Source: Phyllostachys edulis (taxonomy: Eukaryota > Streptophyta > Magnoliopsida > Poales > Poaceae). Taken from it: a stretch of DNA of 64,000 nt. The notes under the pieces are model-generated. The model was not told the DNA's origin. It saw only the letters and a program-made list of their open reading frames with translations, and made no database searches. Both the position numbers and the translations under genes were made by a program. Positions 10,837-23,560 of this stretch are shown one piece after another (the stretch's first letter is position 1; every line of letters starts with the position of its first letter). The stretch is taken from contig CM070557.1 in NCBI GenBank assembly GCA_036346405.1, positions 56,488,016 through 56,552,015 on the forward strand. Reading direction: 5' to 3'.

Positions 10837-12277
10837 ATGGCCCCCCAAACGAGGGCCAGGCCCAAGGTCTCGGCGGTAGGCAACATGGCCGGCCGCCACA
10901 CGGCCACCCCCCCGAGGGCCAAGCAAGTAGAGCTTCACCAGGTAGTCAGCGCCCGCCTGAGCCTTGGAGGAGGAAGCAAATAACTCACAAGACGGGGCGC
11001 AAGCCAAGAATCAGACTGAAACACTCCAAAGAAGAGGCGGTCCTCCACGGGAGTTGGCAAACCTCCGGCAGCCATCGGAGACAACCCTCGCAGCCCCGCT
11101 CCGGCAAGTGTCGCAGGACAGAGCGAAGCCCACCCCTACACCCCGCGCCCCAGTATTCCTGGGCGACCCAAGCTCCCCACTGAGTGTCGGGCTAGAAACA
11201 GCCTGTTGGCCACCAGGCTTCAAGATGCCGGAGGTCACGCCCTTCGAAGGGTGCACGGACCCCTCGGAATTCCTCCAGGTGTATGAGACTACCATCGAGG
11301 CGGCCGGAGGAGATGACACCATGAAGGCAAAGAGCGTCACCCTCGCCCTCAAAGGCATGGCATTGACTTGGTTCTTCACCATCCCCCCACGCTTCATGTA
11401 CGCGTGGGAGCAGCTCCGGGACCTCCTCCGCAATAACTTCCAGGGGAACTACACAGAACCAAAAGGCCCAGGGCACCTGTTCGCTGTAAAGCAGGCTCCC
11501 AGTGAGTCCCTCCGTAATTTCTTCAAAAAATTCGCGGAGGTCAAGTGCCAAGTGAAGAGTGTCAACGAAACAACTGTCATCAACGCGGCAATCTGTGGAC
11601 TCCAGAGAGGCCCCTTGTTAGAAAGGCTGGCTCGCAAGCCCGTCCGCACGGTGACGGAGCTCTTCGACAAAATAGAAGAGTACGCCCGGGCGGAGGAGGA
11701 CAACACCCGGAGGGCAACAACCCCTGTAGCCCAAGCACCCGCCGCCGCGGTTGAGGCACCCGCCAAAGCACGCACCATCGACTACAAGAAAAAGGGTCGC
11801 AACGTCTACCACGTTGACAAAGAACCCCTACGCCGGCGCTAAGGCGCGGCGGCATGCGCCGCCAAGGGTGCGCGCGGAACAGCGGTCACCACACCGACAG
11901 CCGCGCAGGTGCCGGAGGCCCTCCGCTATTTTGTGACCTCCACGGCGAAGGGTCGCACACGACAGTGCAATGCCGCACCATAGCAGCCATGCGGGACTAC
12001 ATGGACCGCGGGCGACAGCCGGGCACGCGTGGTGAGAGTGGGACAGGCAGCCAGCTGCCCGCCCCACCATCGATTCCCCGCATAGAAGCGGTTTGCGAGG
12101 AACGCCAGCAAAGGATCATTAACATGATCTCCGGAGGTTCCTCCCTCGGCATGCCTTCGAAAAGACAGCGGCGCGCTTATGCCCGGCAAATCCACCACCT
12201 GGCAACATACCCATGTCCAGCCCGCCTCGCTACGCCGAGATACCTATATCCTTCGGCCCCGAGGATGCCCGCGGGGT
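10837..12277 (+). pseudogene. Grande-like Gag, frameshifted
   Basis: An ATG at 10837 opens a short N-terminal frame that breaks near 10980. The main Gag core is open from about 10964 to 11842 and includes the retrotransposon Gag domain (MPEVTPFEGCTDPSEFLQVY, then LALKGMALTWF and LRDLLRNNFQGNY). After the stop at 11842 another frame carries the CDLHGEGSHTTVQC knuckle-like segment and the basic region before protease. The coding sequence is then cut at 12277 by a solo LTR and resumes at 24817. Gag would package the RNA in virus-like particles; this copy cannot make an intact one. Confidence 0.8.
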
Positions 12278-12674
12278 ATATTTGTTGGGTTACGGGTAGG
12301 CTACGATAGCAAAAATCAGAAAATTTCTACCACGCAAACCAGGAAGCCAAGCAAGTAGATGATCACAGATCGTTACCACCAAAAGCGCAGAGCAGCGGAA
12401 GAAGTGTTGGAGCAGCCTGGTCCAACGTAGAGCGCATCGATGTAGTGGCCGTAGTCGATCGTCCAGCATCGTTGCGAGTCAATCGTCTCCTCCAGCAACC
12501 TCTACAGTTCCTTATGAAGATCGCGGATCGTCCTCAAGCGCAACAGTAACCGTAGTAGCGTCTCTACGGTATCCACACGTCCAAGGAAGGAACAGCCATA
12601 CACCGGTATGCTAGCACCAAGTCGCACGGCAGAGCTCTCAGGAAGATTGCGGCTAGGGTCACTACTACAGGAAC

Positions 12675-13045
12675 CGACATCACAGACGGTTCGGAACCGT
12701 CATCACAGACGGTTTTCGAACCGTCTATGTTTGTTGGTCTGTGATAACAGGATATTATCACAGACGGTACAAAACCGTCGTGATACTGAAATATCACTGA
12801 GCGGTTTCAACCGACAACCGTCTATGATTCGAGAATATCACGACGGTTCTAAATAAAACCGCTCAGTGATAGGAGAATATCACGATGGTTCTAAATAAAA
12901 CCGCTCAGGATTTGTGACTATCACAGACGGCTTTTATATAGAACCGCTCGTGATATTCTCCTATCACGCGGTTTGCTTGATCGAAACCGCTCGTGATATT
13001 TGCCTTCAGCATTTGGTTTTAACAAAAACCGCTCGTGATAGCTCA
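12675..13045. repeat. CACTA left subterminal repeats
   Basis: More than ten copies of AACCGCTCGTGATA-like and ATCACAGACGGTT-like units occur in both orientations. In En/Spm elements such repeats bind the element-encoded TNPA-type protein. Confidence 0.85.
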
Positions 13046-13827
13046 TACCCCGCCCACAATTTGTTTGTTTTCTGGCTAGCCTCGGAATTGCTAGCCATGC
13101 CCTCTGAAAACAAGCATTCACGTAAAGCAGATTCAAGCAATCACAAAACAAAGATTTCACAATAACAGATTCAAGCGACCATGACAACTCAAAGTGATCA
13201 TTACTCAAAATAAATTACAAAAGATCGCATTTGTTCAAGTATTGTCGCTATAGTTACAACTAGATTACAATTGTTTGTGTTGAGAGGTTTTAGTGGGGTG
13301 ATGCTCGGGTTGGCGACGGAGTGAAACTCTCTGTTGTCGTTAATGATTTCTGAGTTGATAAAGGCGTAGAGCTTCCTCGAATGTCCTTGATCTCTTCAAC
13401 GAGTGAATCACATTGTAAATCCAAGACCCATCGCTACCAATTAAGAGTAAAGTGGTAAGCTATATATATTTAAATTTATAATTAGGAAATAATTATTTCG
13501 AGATTGACAAACCTCGTGATCCTTCTTCTTAGTCAGAAGGATTAGTCGCATATGATAGCGACGTAGATTGCACATAACTCATCATCTTTTTCTTTGGCGG
13601 CTTTGCAAAAATAGAATTACATATATAGGTATAGTCGGTTCGAGACGCGTTATTATGAAGTATGATATAGTATTATTGTGTTGTAGCACGTCTCGAAAAT
13701 CCATCCTGTGTTAGTTAGGCGCTCTTTCCATCGTATATTCCTTTGTTGGCAACATAATTGATGAACGACCTACATGATTCAAAAAGTTATCCTCGGCCAT
13801 TTCAAACGAATAAAGACTACAATAGAG

Positions 13828-16400
13828 TTATGTAAGGAGAAAATGAGCATACCTCTCGAGTATTCCTCTTAGAGTGCTGAAGTCGTGCTTGTTGCGGTTT
13901 AGGGAATCAAGGTATATCACATGGTTCCTCTTGGGTATAATAACTAAAAGGATCCAATGGTACCTACTCATGTATGTCGCTATAGTCATTAAACCTAAGT
14001 TCGTGCTGCGTATAATGTACAAATGAAATTTGTATAGCAAGTAGTGACACTTACCCCTGGTTGTAGGGCACCACTATGTACTTCATGTTCCTCTGTAGAA
14101 GCAATGACCTCGTTATGTATTTCTCGACGAAGGACGAGTCTTGTAGGATGGTTTGCAACGATACCACGTGTGGGTCGAGGAAACCCACCGGTTCTTTCCA
14201 TTCCCGGACATTTTGCAGCATGTATCTATACATAAGCAATGAGTTGTGATATTTATCGGTATTAGATGAATGTAGAACTTGATTATGCGCACTTACGATT
14301 GTCCAACATCGTAGAAGCGAGGCGTCGAGGCCAACGAGGTTGAATAGTTCAAATAAATCATTGAAGCCCACGACGAAGTACCTCGTCCGCTTGAAGAAAT
14401 GCTTGTCCTCGTTCGGCGGTGATTCCATGATCGGACCCTTCTTTTGGGTCTTGTCCAAGTACCGTGCATGCAAAGCGACAAGCATGTCCAAATGCGTGCA
14501 TTATCTCGCGGCGGAACACAACGGTTTTCCGATGATGTATTTCCGGTATCGCGGACTTCCGGGTATCGCGGACTTCGAACTTCTGGACTTCCGGACTTGG
14601 GAGGCGCCTTAACGTTCGTTGATTTCGATTTGGCCTTAGCGATTGGCATCGTCTTTTGTGAGACGACTCGAACCGACACGTCGGCACGCTTTTGTTTGTT
14701 CCTTCGCGTCTTCTCCACGAGAATCGAAGAGGTGGCCTTTGAGGCTAAACATGAGGTGGAGTCATCGAGGGTCCCGTTGGAGAGGAATGGTCGTGTCCAG
14801 ATCGCAAGACTTCTTTGGTTCCGTAGCGATGTTCTTCTTGGGCCATCGGATAAAAGAGAGGACGGCATCCCTAGTGTTGTGATATCTTCGTTCGGGCAAA
14901 TGTCCAATGATGGCTTGAAATTGACATGTACCATATCCACTGACCTTGGCGTAACTGCACCACCGGGCACCGTGGTCAGACCGCCCTTCCTCGTATGGAT
15001 ACACCATCCCTGCGCGACCTCAATACAAAGGACCCATCCATCCTCACTTGGAGCTTACAGGCGTCGGCTCCTACAAAACGATACACAATTAGCTAAGGCG
15101 TCGTTAGGGTCTATCTTTGGTGCATTCCATAGATGTACGCTACCTTGATGTCGTCTATCGGTGTCGGACGTCGTCATGTTCACAATTATGCGCGAACGCG
15201 ACGCCACTCCGACGCCGAGGAGGACTGTCTTCAAATTAGCGGGGCGACTTGCGCATCACCGCTCATGAGTATATCCATTTGACTCGCAATGCTGCCATCT
15301 CTACTTGAAATTGGTTAGTAATCATCTGTACCAAACCGGTTGTCGTGCTCGCCTTGGATCTCTTCCTAGTCCTATACGTAGTAGTCGTCCGCGAATCCAT
15401 GAATCCAAGGTACGTTAACCCCAAGGCCTCGCGTGCGACCCGGTGCTCCTTGTTTCCCAAGGTCGTAGATAGTATATCCTTCTCCCGCGCTCGCACGGAA
15501 GGAGCCTTGGGAAGCTTGGGCGATCAAGTCACGCCGCAAGAGGTCATCACGTTATTATAGACACTATGAAGTTATGGACTTATTAACAACTTAGTAGTTC
15601 GATATACTTACCACACGCTGGGACACTTCACGGTCTGCGCCGGTTTGTGAAGGAGATGTTTGCCGAAGACGAGACTTGTGCCTCGCTTTTAACCAAATTA
15701 GGGAACGCGGTCTGTGACATCGAGAAACGGGTTCTCCTTCTCCGCCGCCCATTCCTCGATTTACCCGCTGCACCCGGTGGTGCCGAGTCTGTGCGGGTGA
15801 GTGTTTCAGTGTCCGAGAGCTTTGTGCGCCGCACTTTGCTCCTTAAATTCGCCGATGTTTTCATAGCCACAAAGGTGTCCCATGCTTCCCGTCAAGAATC
15901 TATATTTGCGTGAAGGGCGCCTCGACCGTGTTCACGTGCCGTGACAAGAATGCTCTTGAAGGTCCTCCACGATTTACCCATCGTGAGCATCGCCGTCCGT
16001 CGCACGTGTGCCACATGTGCTTCTGGAATAGTGAACTTCTCTGAAAGTTCTGTCCACAGCGCGCCTTTCGCTTCTTTCGTCAGGTCCTTCCACCTTGGTG
16101 TGGTGATGAGGACCCGTTCCCTTCCAAGTATCCCGCAGATGGTCCGGAATCTCGCCGCTGATCTCTTGGGACTCAGAGGGACCCCAAAGTCACTTACCTC
16201 CGTGATGACCAGCCGGCCCGTAGGCATTTTCGATTGTCCTCTGTCATCTCGCTTCCGTGTCATTATCGTCGACGGTGACGGCGGCCTCGTCGGTGCCTCT
16301 TCCATCTGCGGGGTCGGTGTTGGCGGCCTCGTCGGCGCCTCTTCCATCTCAAGGGGTCGGTGTTGGCGGCCTCGTCGGCGCCCTCTTCCATCTGCCAAGC
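13828..16400 (-). pseudogene. CACTA second gene: Ulp1-like cysteine protease ORF, broken
   Basis: Reading leftwards, the segment from 16398 gives a proline-rich lead, then GRLVITEVSDFGVPL and a region typical of the second ORF of plant CACTA elements. Stops and frame changes follow through 15900-14500. A segment from 14491 encodes ERYFVVGF-like and FLDPHVVSLQTIL sequence, and the last part (14040 to 13828) carries HWILLVI and VIYLDSLN, which match the His and Asp regions of the Ulp1/C48 protease fold. The final Cys region was not identified. The product's role in CACTA biology is not settled. A proline-rich stretch at 18195-17929 may be the N-terminal exon. Confidence 0.65.
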
Positions 16401-16672
16401 GTCGGTGATGGCGGCGAAGACTGCCTCTGCCATCTCGCTTACTTGCTCTCGGGAAGAAGTACAGAGGTTGACTATAGAGATCAAGATGGCAAATGAAGAG
16501 TTGAATGAGCTCATACTGAGACTACTAACATTCCTAACACTCCTTAATCCACGAGCTTCTATTCTAACACTCCTAACACTCCTTAATCCACCAACTTCTC
16601 TTGTGATCTTTGTATAGATAGAAACTAGTGATACAAATCTTTTGTCCGAGCCTACTTCTCTAAGGAAATGCG

Positions 16673-17191
16673 ATTGATGATATTATGTGCTCTCGTAAGG
16701 AGAGTAGCTAAAGAACAAGTCTTTGCCATCTCAATCCTATTGTCTATACTCTTCATGAAATGAATATGATAATATAAATTCAAACTATGAGCTCTAAACA
16801 ATACTTTGCTTAACTGTCAAATGATCTCAATCATTAATCTAAAACAGATTAAACTTCCAACAAAGCAGAGGTTGACTACAGAGATCAAGATGGCAAATGA
16901 AAAGTTGAATGAGCTCATACATACTACTAGAAGAATCACAAACTAGTCAATACAACTGATCAATTTGCAATAGAACTATGAGTCAACCGAAAGTAACCAA
17001 TTAACAAGACAACATATTGACAAGAGCAAGTAATACAATAGAGCTCAAGTATGAACTAACTATCACATTCAATCTCAAGATAAGACAGAGTTCATCACAG
17101 AGCATGTCAACAAAGCCCATCGATCAATTTGCAATATCTTCAAGATTAGACTCAAAAATCGAGAACTAATACGATCAAGGTATCAACTAGC

Positions 17192-17263
<72 letters not shown>

Positions 17264-17822
17264 AAGATCAACCGAATCGCCACAGAGGAGCAATACTCAC
17301 AGAGAGGATGCTTAAAAGAACTCACGGTGCACGAGACACTATTCCAACATATTAATTGATGATATTATGTGCTCTCGTAAGGAGAGTAGCTAAAGAACAA
17401 GTCTTTGCCATCTCAATCCTATTGTCTATACTCTTCATGAAATGAATATGATAATATAAATTCAAACTATGAGCTCTAAACAATACTTTGCTTAACTCAC
17501 AAATGATCTCAACTGCTAATCTAAAACAGATTAAACTTCCAACAAACAGAGGTTGACTACAGAGATCAAGATGGCAAATGAAAAGTTGAATGAGCTCATA
17601 CATACTACTAGAAGAATCACAAACTAGTCAATACAACCGATCAATTTGCAATAGAACTATGAGCTGAACCGAAAGTAACCAATTAACAAGACAAACATAT
17701 TGACAAGAGTAAGTAATACAATAGAGCTCAAGTATGAACTAACTATCACATTCAATCTCAAGATAAGACGGAGTTCATCACGAGCATGTCAACAAAGCCC
17801 ACCGACAATTTGCAACTAGCAT

Positions 17823-17857
<35 letters not shown>
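16673..17857. repeat. Internal tandem duplication of about 0.6 kb in the CACTA element
   Basis: The block starting GATGATATTATGTGCTCTCG occurs at about 16676 and again at about 17352, each followed by the same AT-rich sequence and ending in a (TA)n run. A shorter third copy of its AGAGGTTGACTA part lies at 16462. It probably lies in an intron of the second CACTA gene. Confidence 0.85.
17194..17260. repeat. (TA)n microsatellite
   Basis: Over 30 TA units; a shorter run of about 15 units lies at the equivalent place in the second duplication copy (17826-17854). Confidence 0.95.
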
Positions 17858-17858
<1 letters not shown>

Positions 17859-18318
17859 AAGATCAACCGAATCGCCACAGAGAGCAATACTCACAGAGAG
17901 GATGCCGCAATGAACTCGGGGAGGCAGGTCAGGGGAGGAGGCCGATCTTGGGGAGGAGGTCGACACGGGAGGAGGACGGCGCGGGGAGAAGGCTGGTCAG
18001 AGGGAGGAGGCCGACACGGGAGGAGGACGGCGGCCGAGGTCGGGCGCCAATGTCGGGGGGCGGCACCGAGGTCGGCGCGGCGACGCCGGGCGGCGGCACC
18101 GAGGTCGGCGGCGGCGACGCCGGGCTTACTGACTGGGAGGTGAACGGGGCGCCGAGGTCGGGCGGCGGCGCAGAGGTCGGGGGCACCAATGTCAAGGGTG
18201 GCGCCGAGGTCGTGTCGGCGTGAAGGCGAGCCCTAAACCCTAGAGGAGGCGAACGAGGCGAGAGCGTAAGGGCGCGAGAGGAAGTGAGAAGTGAGAGGAA
18301 AACCCTAGCGTTTCCGCC

Positions 18319-18450
18319 TTATAAAAAGTATATCACAAACGGTTGAAATGAGAACTGCTCAGTGATATTAATATCCTGACGGTTCTCATTTCAACCGCTC
18401 AGGATATTATTCCTGACGCACGTTGTATAATAAAACCGTCGTGATAGCCT
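18319..18450 (-). promoter_or_regulatory. Internal CACTA promoter containing subterminal-type repeats
   Basis: The block has ATCACAAACGGTTGAAATGA and ACGGTTCTCATTTCAACCGC in inverted order, the same kind of units as at the element's ends but here in the middle. On the minus strand it is followed by TTTTTATAAGG, then a pyrimidine-rich leader with CTAGGGTTTTCC, and then the proline-rich ORF start. This reads as the promoter of the second CACTA gene. Confidence 0.5.
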
Positions 18451-18459
18451 ACAACCCGA

Positions 18460-18979
18460 GGCCAATTTATGATATCCTCGACAAAACATAATCAACTCGG
18501 TGAGACATAAATATCCCGAGAAAACATAGTGAACTTCTTTGAGACAAGTATGATGACAATTATGACAAGTCCATATGAATTCTAACCGGTGACAAGTATG
18601 ATGACAAGTTCATAACACATTTGACTTCAAAATTTCATATCTAATTCAACTCAACTCCAAATCAAGTGAAACCAATTTTGATACTCCACATTACAATGTA
18701 CGTCCACACATTGACATTAATATCAAATATGACAAGTCCATAACAAGTTCATAACACATTTGACTTCAAAATTTCATATCTAATTCAACTCAACTCAAAT
18801 CAAGTATGATGACAATTTTGATACTCCACATTACAATGTACGCCCACATTGACATCAATATCAAATATGACAAGTCCATAACACATCAACACATGACAAT
18901 TTCACGCTGACATCAAAATATATGAGAGATTACAAGTCCATAACACATGATGTTATGGAATAAATTAATTACATTGGAG
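18460..18979. repeat. AT-rich CACTA spacer with local duplication
   Basis: The text CATTTGACTTCAAAATTTCA followed by ATATCTAATTCAACTCAACT occurs at about 18621 and again at about 18760, with repeated TATGACAAGTCCATAACA units. No gene is seen. It separates the two minus-strand CACTA genes. Confidence 0.65.
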
Positions 18980-21900
18980 TAAATTCTTAATTAAGATATA
19001 GGCCTTCATGATGATCGACGCATATAGCTAGCTTCCTCACCGGGTTCTTCCTCGAGCCTAATGCCGCTTCCGAAGGAGGCAACTCGTCAAATTGATTGTA
19101 TTCTTCCTCGCCCACTACATTCTCAACTCCGACAATCCTCCTTTTTCCATGAAGAACTACGTGGCGCTTCTTATTTGCCTGTCGGTTACATAGAAGACTT
19201 GAACAACTTGGTTAGCCAAGACGAATGGTTCGTCTTTATATCCGACACGCTCGAGGTCCATGGTAGTGACACCGCATTTGTCGACCTTCACCGTCGAGAT
19301 GGACCCAACGGCACCAAATAGGGGATCTTGAAAAGCACGTGGTCGAGCTCCCATATCTCGCCTATTTGCCCATAGTAGGAGCTCCTCATCCCATCGGTCT
19401 CGAATGCATCTATGCGACACCGCTATTCGGATCGGCTCTTCCTATCCCGAGTGCCAGATAAAATGTGTACCCATTGATGTCGATCCTTGCCATGTGACAA
19501 TTGTAAATTGTGGCCCTCGTACAACCATAGCAACAGATCATCACTTGATGACCTCCCATGATTCGCACCTTTAACCATTCGTTGAACCGACGGTTGTGCT
19601 CTCGTGATCCAAACCTCCGACCGTCTCGATTCTGCTGGCGCACCATGTCTTTGTGCTCGCCGATATACGGGACACTTGGGTCATGTGTTGCAAGACCATG
19701 AAATGGGCTTGAGCGTATGTATCCAGATCGGGAGTTATTGATTTCCTTCGATGGTCCCGATACCATCCGCCTCCCCTCATGGCGAGATAGAGGCACACCT
19801 ATCGGTTCCACGAGCCATGTAGTCGACGCAGAACTCAATGACCTCTTCGGTTGCATAACCTTCGATGATCTCGCCCTCCTACGAGATCGATTCCGCACGT
19901 AGGACTTGAGAATTCCCATGTACCTCTCGAACGGGTACATATGACGAAGAACACAGGTCAAGATATCTTTATCTCTCTCACAAGGTGAACAATGAGATGG
20001 ACCATGATATCGAAAAATGACGGAGGGAAATACATCTCAAGATGACATAGAGTGGTCACCACCTCGGCCTCAGAGCATCTAGTCCTTGGGGATCAATGAT
20101 CTTCGAGCAATTGAGTTGAAAAATAACACACCTCAAGATTGCCACTCGGACCTTGTTCGCAAGATACTTCTAATTGCAACAGAAGCATTTGTGTCATCAA
20201 GACATGACAATCATGAGACTTCATACCAATTAATTTCAAATCTTGCATAGAAACAAGGTTCTTAATGTTAGCGGAGTAACCAGATGGGACTTTCACTCCA
20301 TGCAAGCTCGCACGCTTCATTTCTCTCGCCTTGGATAGAGTGTAGCAAGTCGGGGAAGGTACGTTAAATCTGACGGGTCTCTCACCGGTGCTAACTCGAT
20401 CCTTATGTTCATATCAACCAAGTCACGCCGCATGCTTAACACCATCCTTTGTTTTGCCACTAATGTTCAAAGAAGAGACCAATCAAGCTATCACATACAT
20501 TCTTCTCTCGCATGACATCGATGCAAAGGCGAACTTCTAAGTGCTCCCAATAAGGCAAGTCCCAAAAATTGACCGCTTCTTCCAGATGTTCTTCTCACGG
20601 GTTCTTAATTTACGCCCTTCCCAAGCACAACATCGATATCCTTAACCATATCATAGACCTCTTTCCTCTAAAAGCCCTTGAGCTGAATCGTTCTCCTTAT
20701 TTTCGCTCGAATTGTTTTTTTCATCTTGCGTATGGGTGACTCGAAGGAACCTACGGTGACGATATACACGCTTTTGCGAGTTGTTCAAACCATACACTCT
20801 CTGTAGCATCTAAGCAAAGGCGACAAAGCTTTGGCTCCTTTTGTATCGGCTCTGACAAGTTACCAAGGGCAGGAAAATCATTGATGGTGCGTAACAACAT
20901 GGCGCGTAAAGTGAAGTTCTCTCGCTTGTACGCATCCCATACCTGCCCTTCGCTCCACAAAGGTCACAAGATCTTCCAAAGAATGGTGCTAGGTACACAT
21001 CAATATCATTCCCGTGTTGCTTCGCCCTTGGATAAGTAGTGACATCAAAATGTACTTCGCTTCATACACGTACCAAGGAGGAAGGTTGTACATACATAGA
21101 TTCACGGGCCAAAAGCTATGTCGGCCGCTCATGTTACCGAAAGGATTCATTCCATCTGACTCAACCCTAACCTTATGTTCCTCGCTTCAAGACCGAACTC
21201 TTGAAGCTCGATCGAAGTTTCTCCACCGGCGCGTAATCGGCGGTGTGTCTTAGCTTTCCATCTCTCTTACGCTCTTCGAGTGCCAACGCAGCAATCTTGC
21301 GCCCTTTATGCGTCGCAAATAAACGCTTCAAACGTGGGATCACAGCAGATACCACAACATCTTAGCAGAGGTCCTTGCTTCACCTTAGCAAGATTCCGAC
21401 GCTTGTATCGGGATGCTTTGCACACGGACATACATGCATGTTCGCATACTCTTTACTGTAGAGGATACAATCATTCTGGACATGCATGTATTCTTTCTAC
21501 TTCCATTCCCAATGGACAAATAACCTTCTTTGCTTGATAGGTGGTCTTTGGGCAACACGCTTTCTCCTAAGGATGTCCGCTAGAGACCTAACAATGCCGT
21601 GAAACTCTTATCGGACCAACCATTGCTTGCCTTCAATTTCAGCAGCTCAAGCACGGTTGACAACCTTGTATATTCGGCTTGCAACCGTGGAACAAAGGTC
21701 TCACCGAGTCCTCCCTAAGCCCTCGAATTTACAAAACTCTCTCTCCAGTAGTTCTCTTACGCATCGCAGAGCATCCGATCCAGATTGTCATCGTGTGACA
21801 TATCCTCATCAAAAGCAAGATCCACATCCGCGATCGTTGACTTCCTCGGCGGTGCCGTCATTACTAACTTCATGTGTAATAATCGCTTTTCACCGTGGTC

Positions 21901-22137
21901 GGTCCAACATGTATACCCTTTTGTGAAACCCTTCAATCAAGCGCTTCTATTTGCGCCGTTGTTAAACATCTTCAAATTACCGCAATCAATGCATGGACAA
22001 GACATAAAATTTATCTCCTTCTTCAACATATCCCCTTTCAATGCTCTTCTAAAAGCAACCACGCCATTAATGTACTCTTGACTCACACGGTTCACATCTG
22101 CACATCCGCCGATCCATCTACACTACGCATGTAACAA
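18980..22137 (-). pseudogene. CACTA TNP2-type transposase, broken
   Basis: Reading leftwards from about 22100, the transposase-associated domain is visible in one frame (EYINGVVAFRRALKGDML, then MSCPCIDCGNLKMF). At 20960-20840 the core motif FTLRAMLLRTINDFPALGN is present, and at 20270-20160 LVSMQDLKLIGMKSHDCHVL. At 19961-19860 VLRHMYPFERYMGILKSYVR is the DUF4218 region, and 19600-19450 holds the DUF4216 region (LKVRIMGGHQVM). All these occur in this order in TNP2 proteins. They are spread over different frames with many stops, so no transposase can be made. TNP2 would cut the element's ends. Confidence 0.85.
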
Positions 22138-23149
22138 ATTAGTGTCAAAATTGATTAGCGATTAATTTATAGCAAATATAAAGGGTTATAGATCGTTACC
22201 CTCGAGGTCACGAAGAAAATACGATTCCTCTCCTTTCCTTCTCCTCTCTAAGGTGGCGCAATGGGGAGGAGGTGGCGGGTGTTGGAGGCGCTTAGGGCAA
22301 GGGTCCAACCTTCTCCTCTCTAAGTCAAGCGAACGGATAATTATTGATTATCTGCATGATTGTTGATTAGATACGAGACAAAAGACAAGAGGAAGATCCT
22401 AATTAATAACTAGCAAGTTGGTCCGCGATTGCGCGTATCCGCTTTCATATAATTGAAACAATAAACCACCGTGATGACGCTTTCTTCATGGATATAAATG
22501 GAGGAAATATAAAATACATCATTGCACATGTGACTTATCTTGGTGTGTCATAAATTCTTCTTTTTAACTGTTCTAGAAAACTACTCATGAAATTAGTTAC
22601 GATTAAGACTTTCACTTCTTTGCACGTACTTACTGCTTTTGTCTCATCGCTGCACAAAGGAATTACACCAGATTAATTAAAGGCTACATGTTTTGCTTTT
22701 CATTTTCTACAAATAGGGTCCATCAAATTGAGAGCTAGATGTACGTCGTTTTGCCTTTTCCCATCAAGTAGTATTAATTGAAACCTAAACCCTATGCTTC
22801 CGATTAAGGAATACAACAAAGAAAACAAAACATTAGCGTCTATGTACAGAGTAGCAAAGTCGGAAATTCACTAATCAATAGAGTGGAAAAAGGATAATCA
22901 AGATACTTCATCTGCTTAATTAGGGAGAAATCGCAGTTGGAGGAGCTAGGGAGGAAGTGGCTCGGCACCTGGGAGGAGAAGCTAGCTACCAGATCTAAGT
23001 GGAGCCCAAAGCACAGAGGGCAGTTGATTATATTTATCCAAACCACAGGCAGAGAGGAGTGGCAGAGGCACAATGCAGGCCTGGCGGCAAAGGGACACAA
23101 CAAGCAGTCTGGCAGAGGGATGTGTCGCGCTCAATTTATACGCGATGGG
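22138..23149. other. CACTA non-coding region between TNP2 and right subterminal repeats
   Basis: AT-rich sequence holding the likely TNP2 promoter and leader. No conserved coding sequence was seen. Confidence 0.5.
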
Positions 23150-23560
23150 CATATCACGAGCGGTTCTTAATAAAAACCGCTTGTGATAGATGACTATCAC
23201 GAGCGGTTTGTAAATAGAACCGTATGTGATATTACATAAACGGTTCTATTCACAAACCGCTCGTGATAATCACCAAATCACGCACGGTTTGTAAATAGAA
23301 CCGCTCAGGATATTGCGACGGTTATTAAATAGAACCGCTCGTGATTGGGTGATTATCACGCACGGTTTGTGAATAGAACCGTCGTAATATCACGCACGGT
23401 TCTATTTACAAACCGCTCAGCGATAGATGACTATCACTGCACGGTTCTAAAAATACCGTGCTCGTGATATTCTTCTGCGCCACCCGCAGTGCGGCATGGT
23501 TAACACGCACGGTTCCAAAGGAACCGCCTGCGTGATGGGGCGCCTACTATAGCCTGTTTT
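23150..23560. repeat. CACTA right subterminal repeats
   Basis: Dense direct and inverted copies of GAACCGCTCGTGATA and ATCACGCACGGTT units mirror the left end. Confidence 0.85.
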
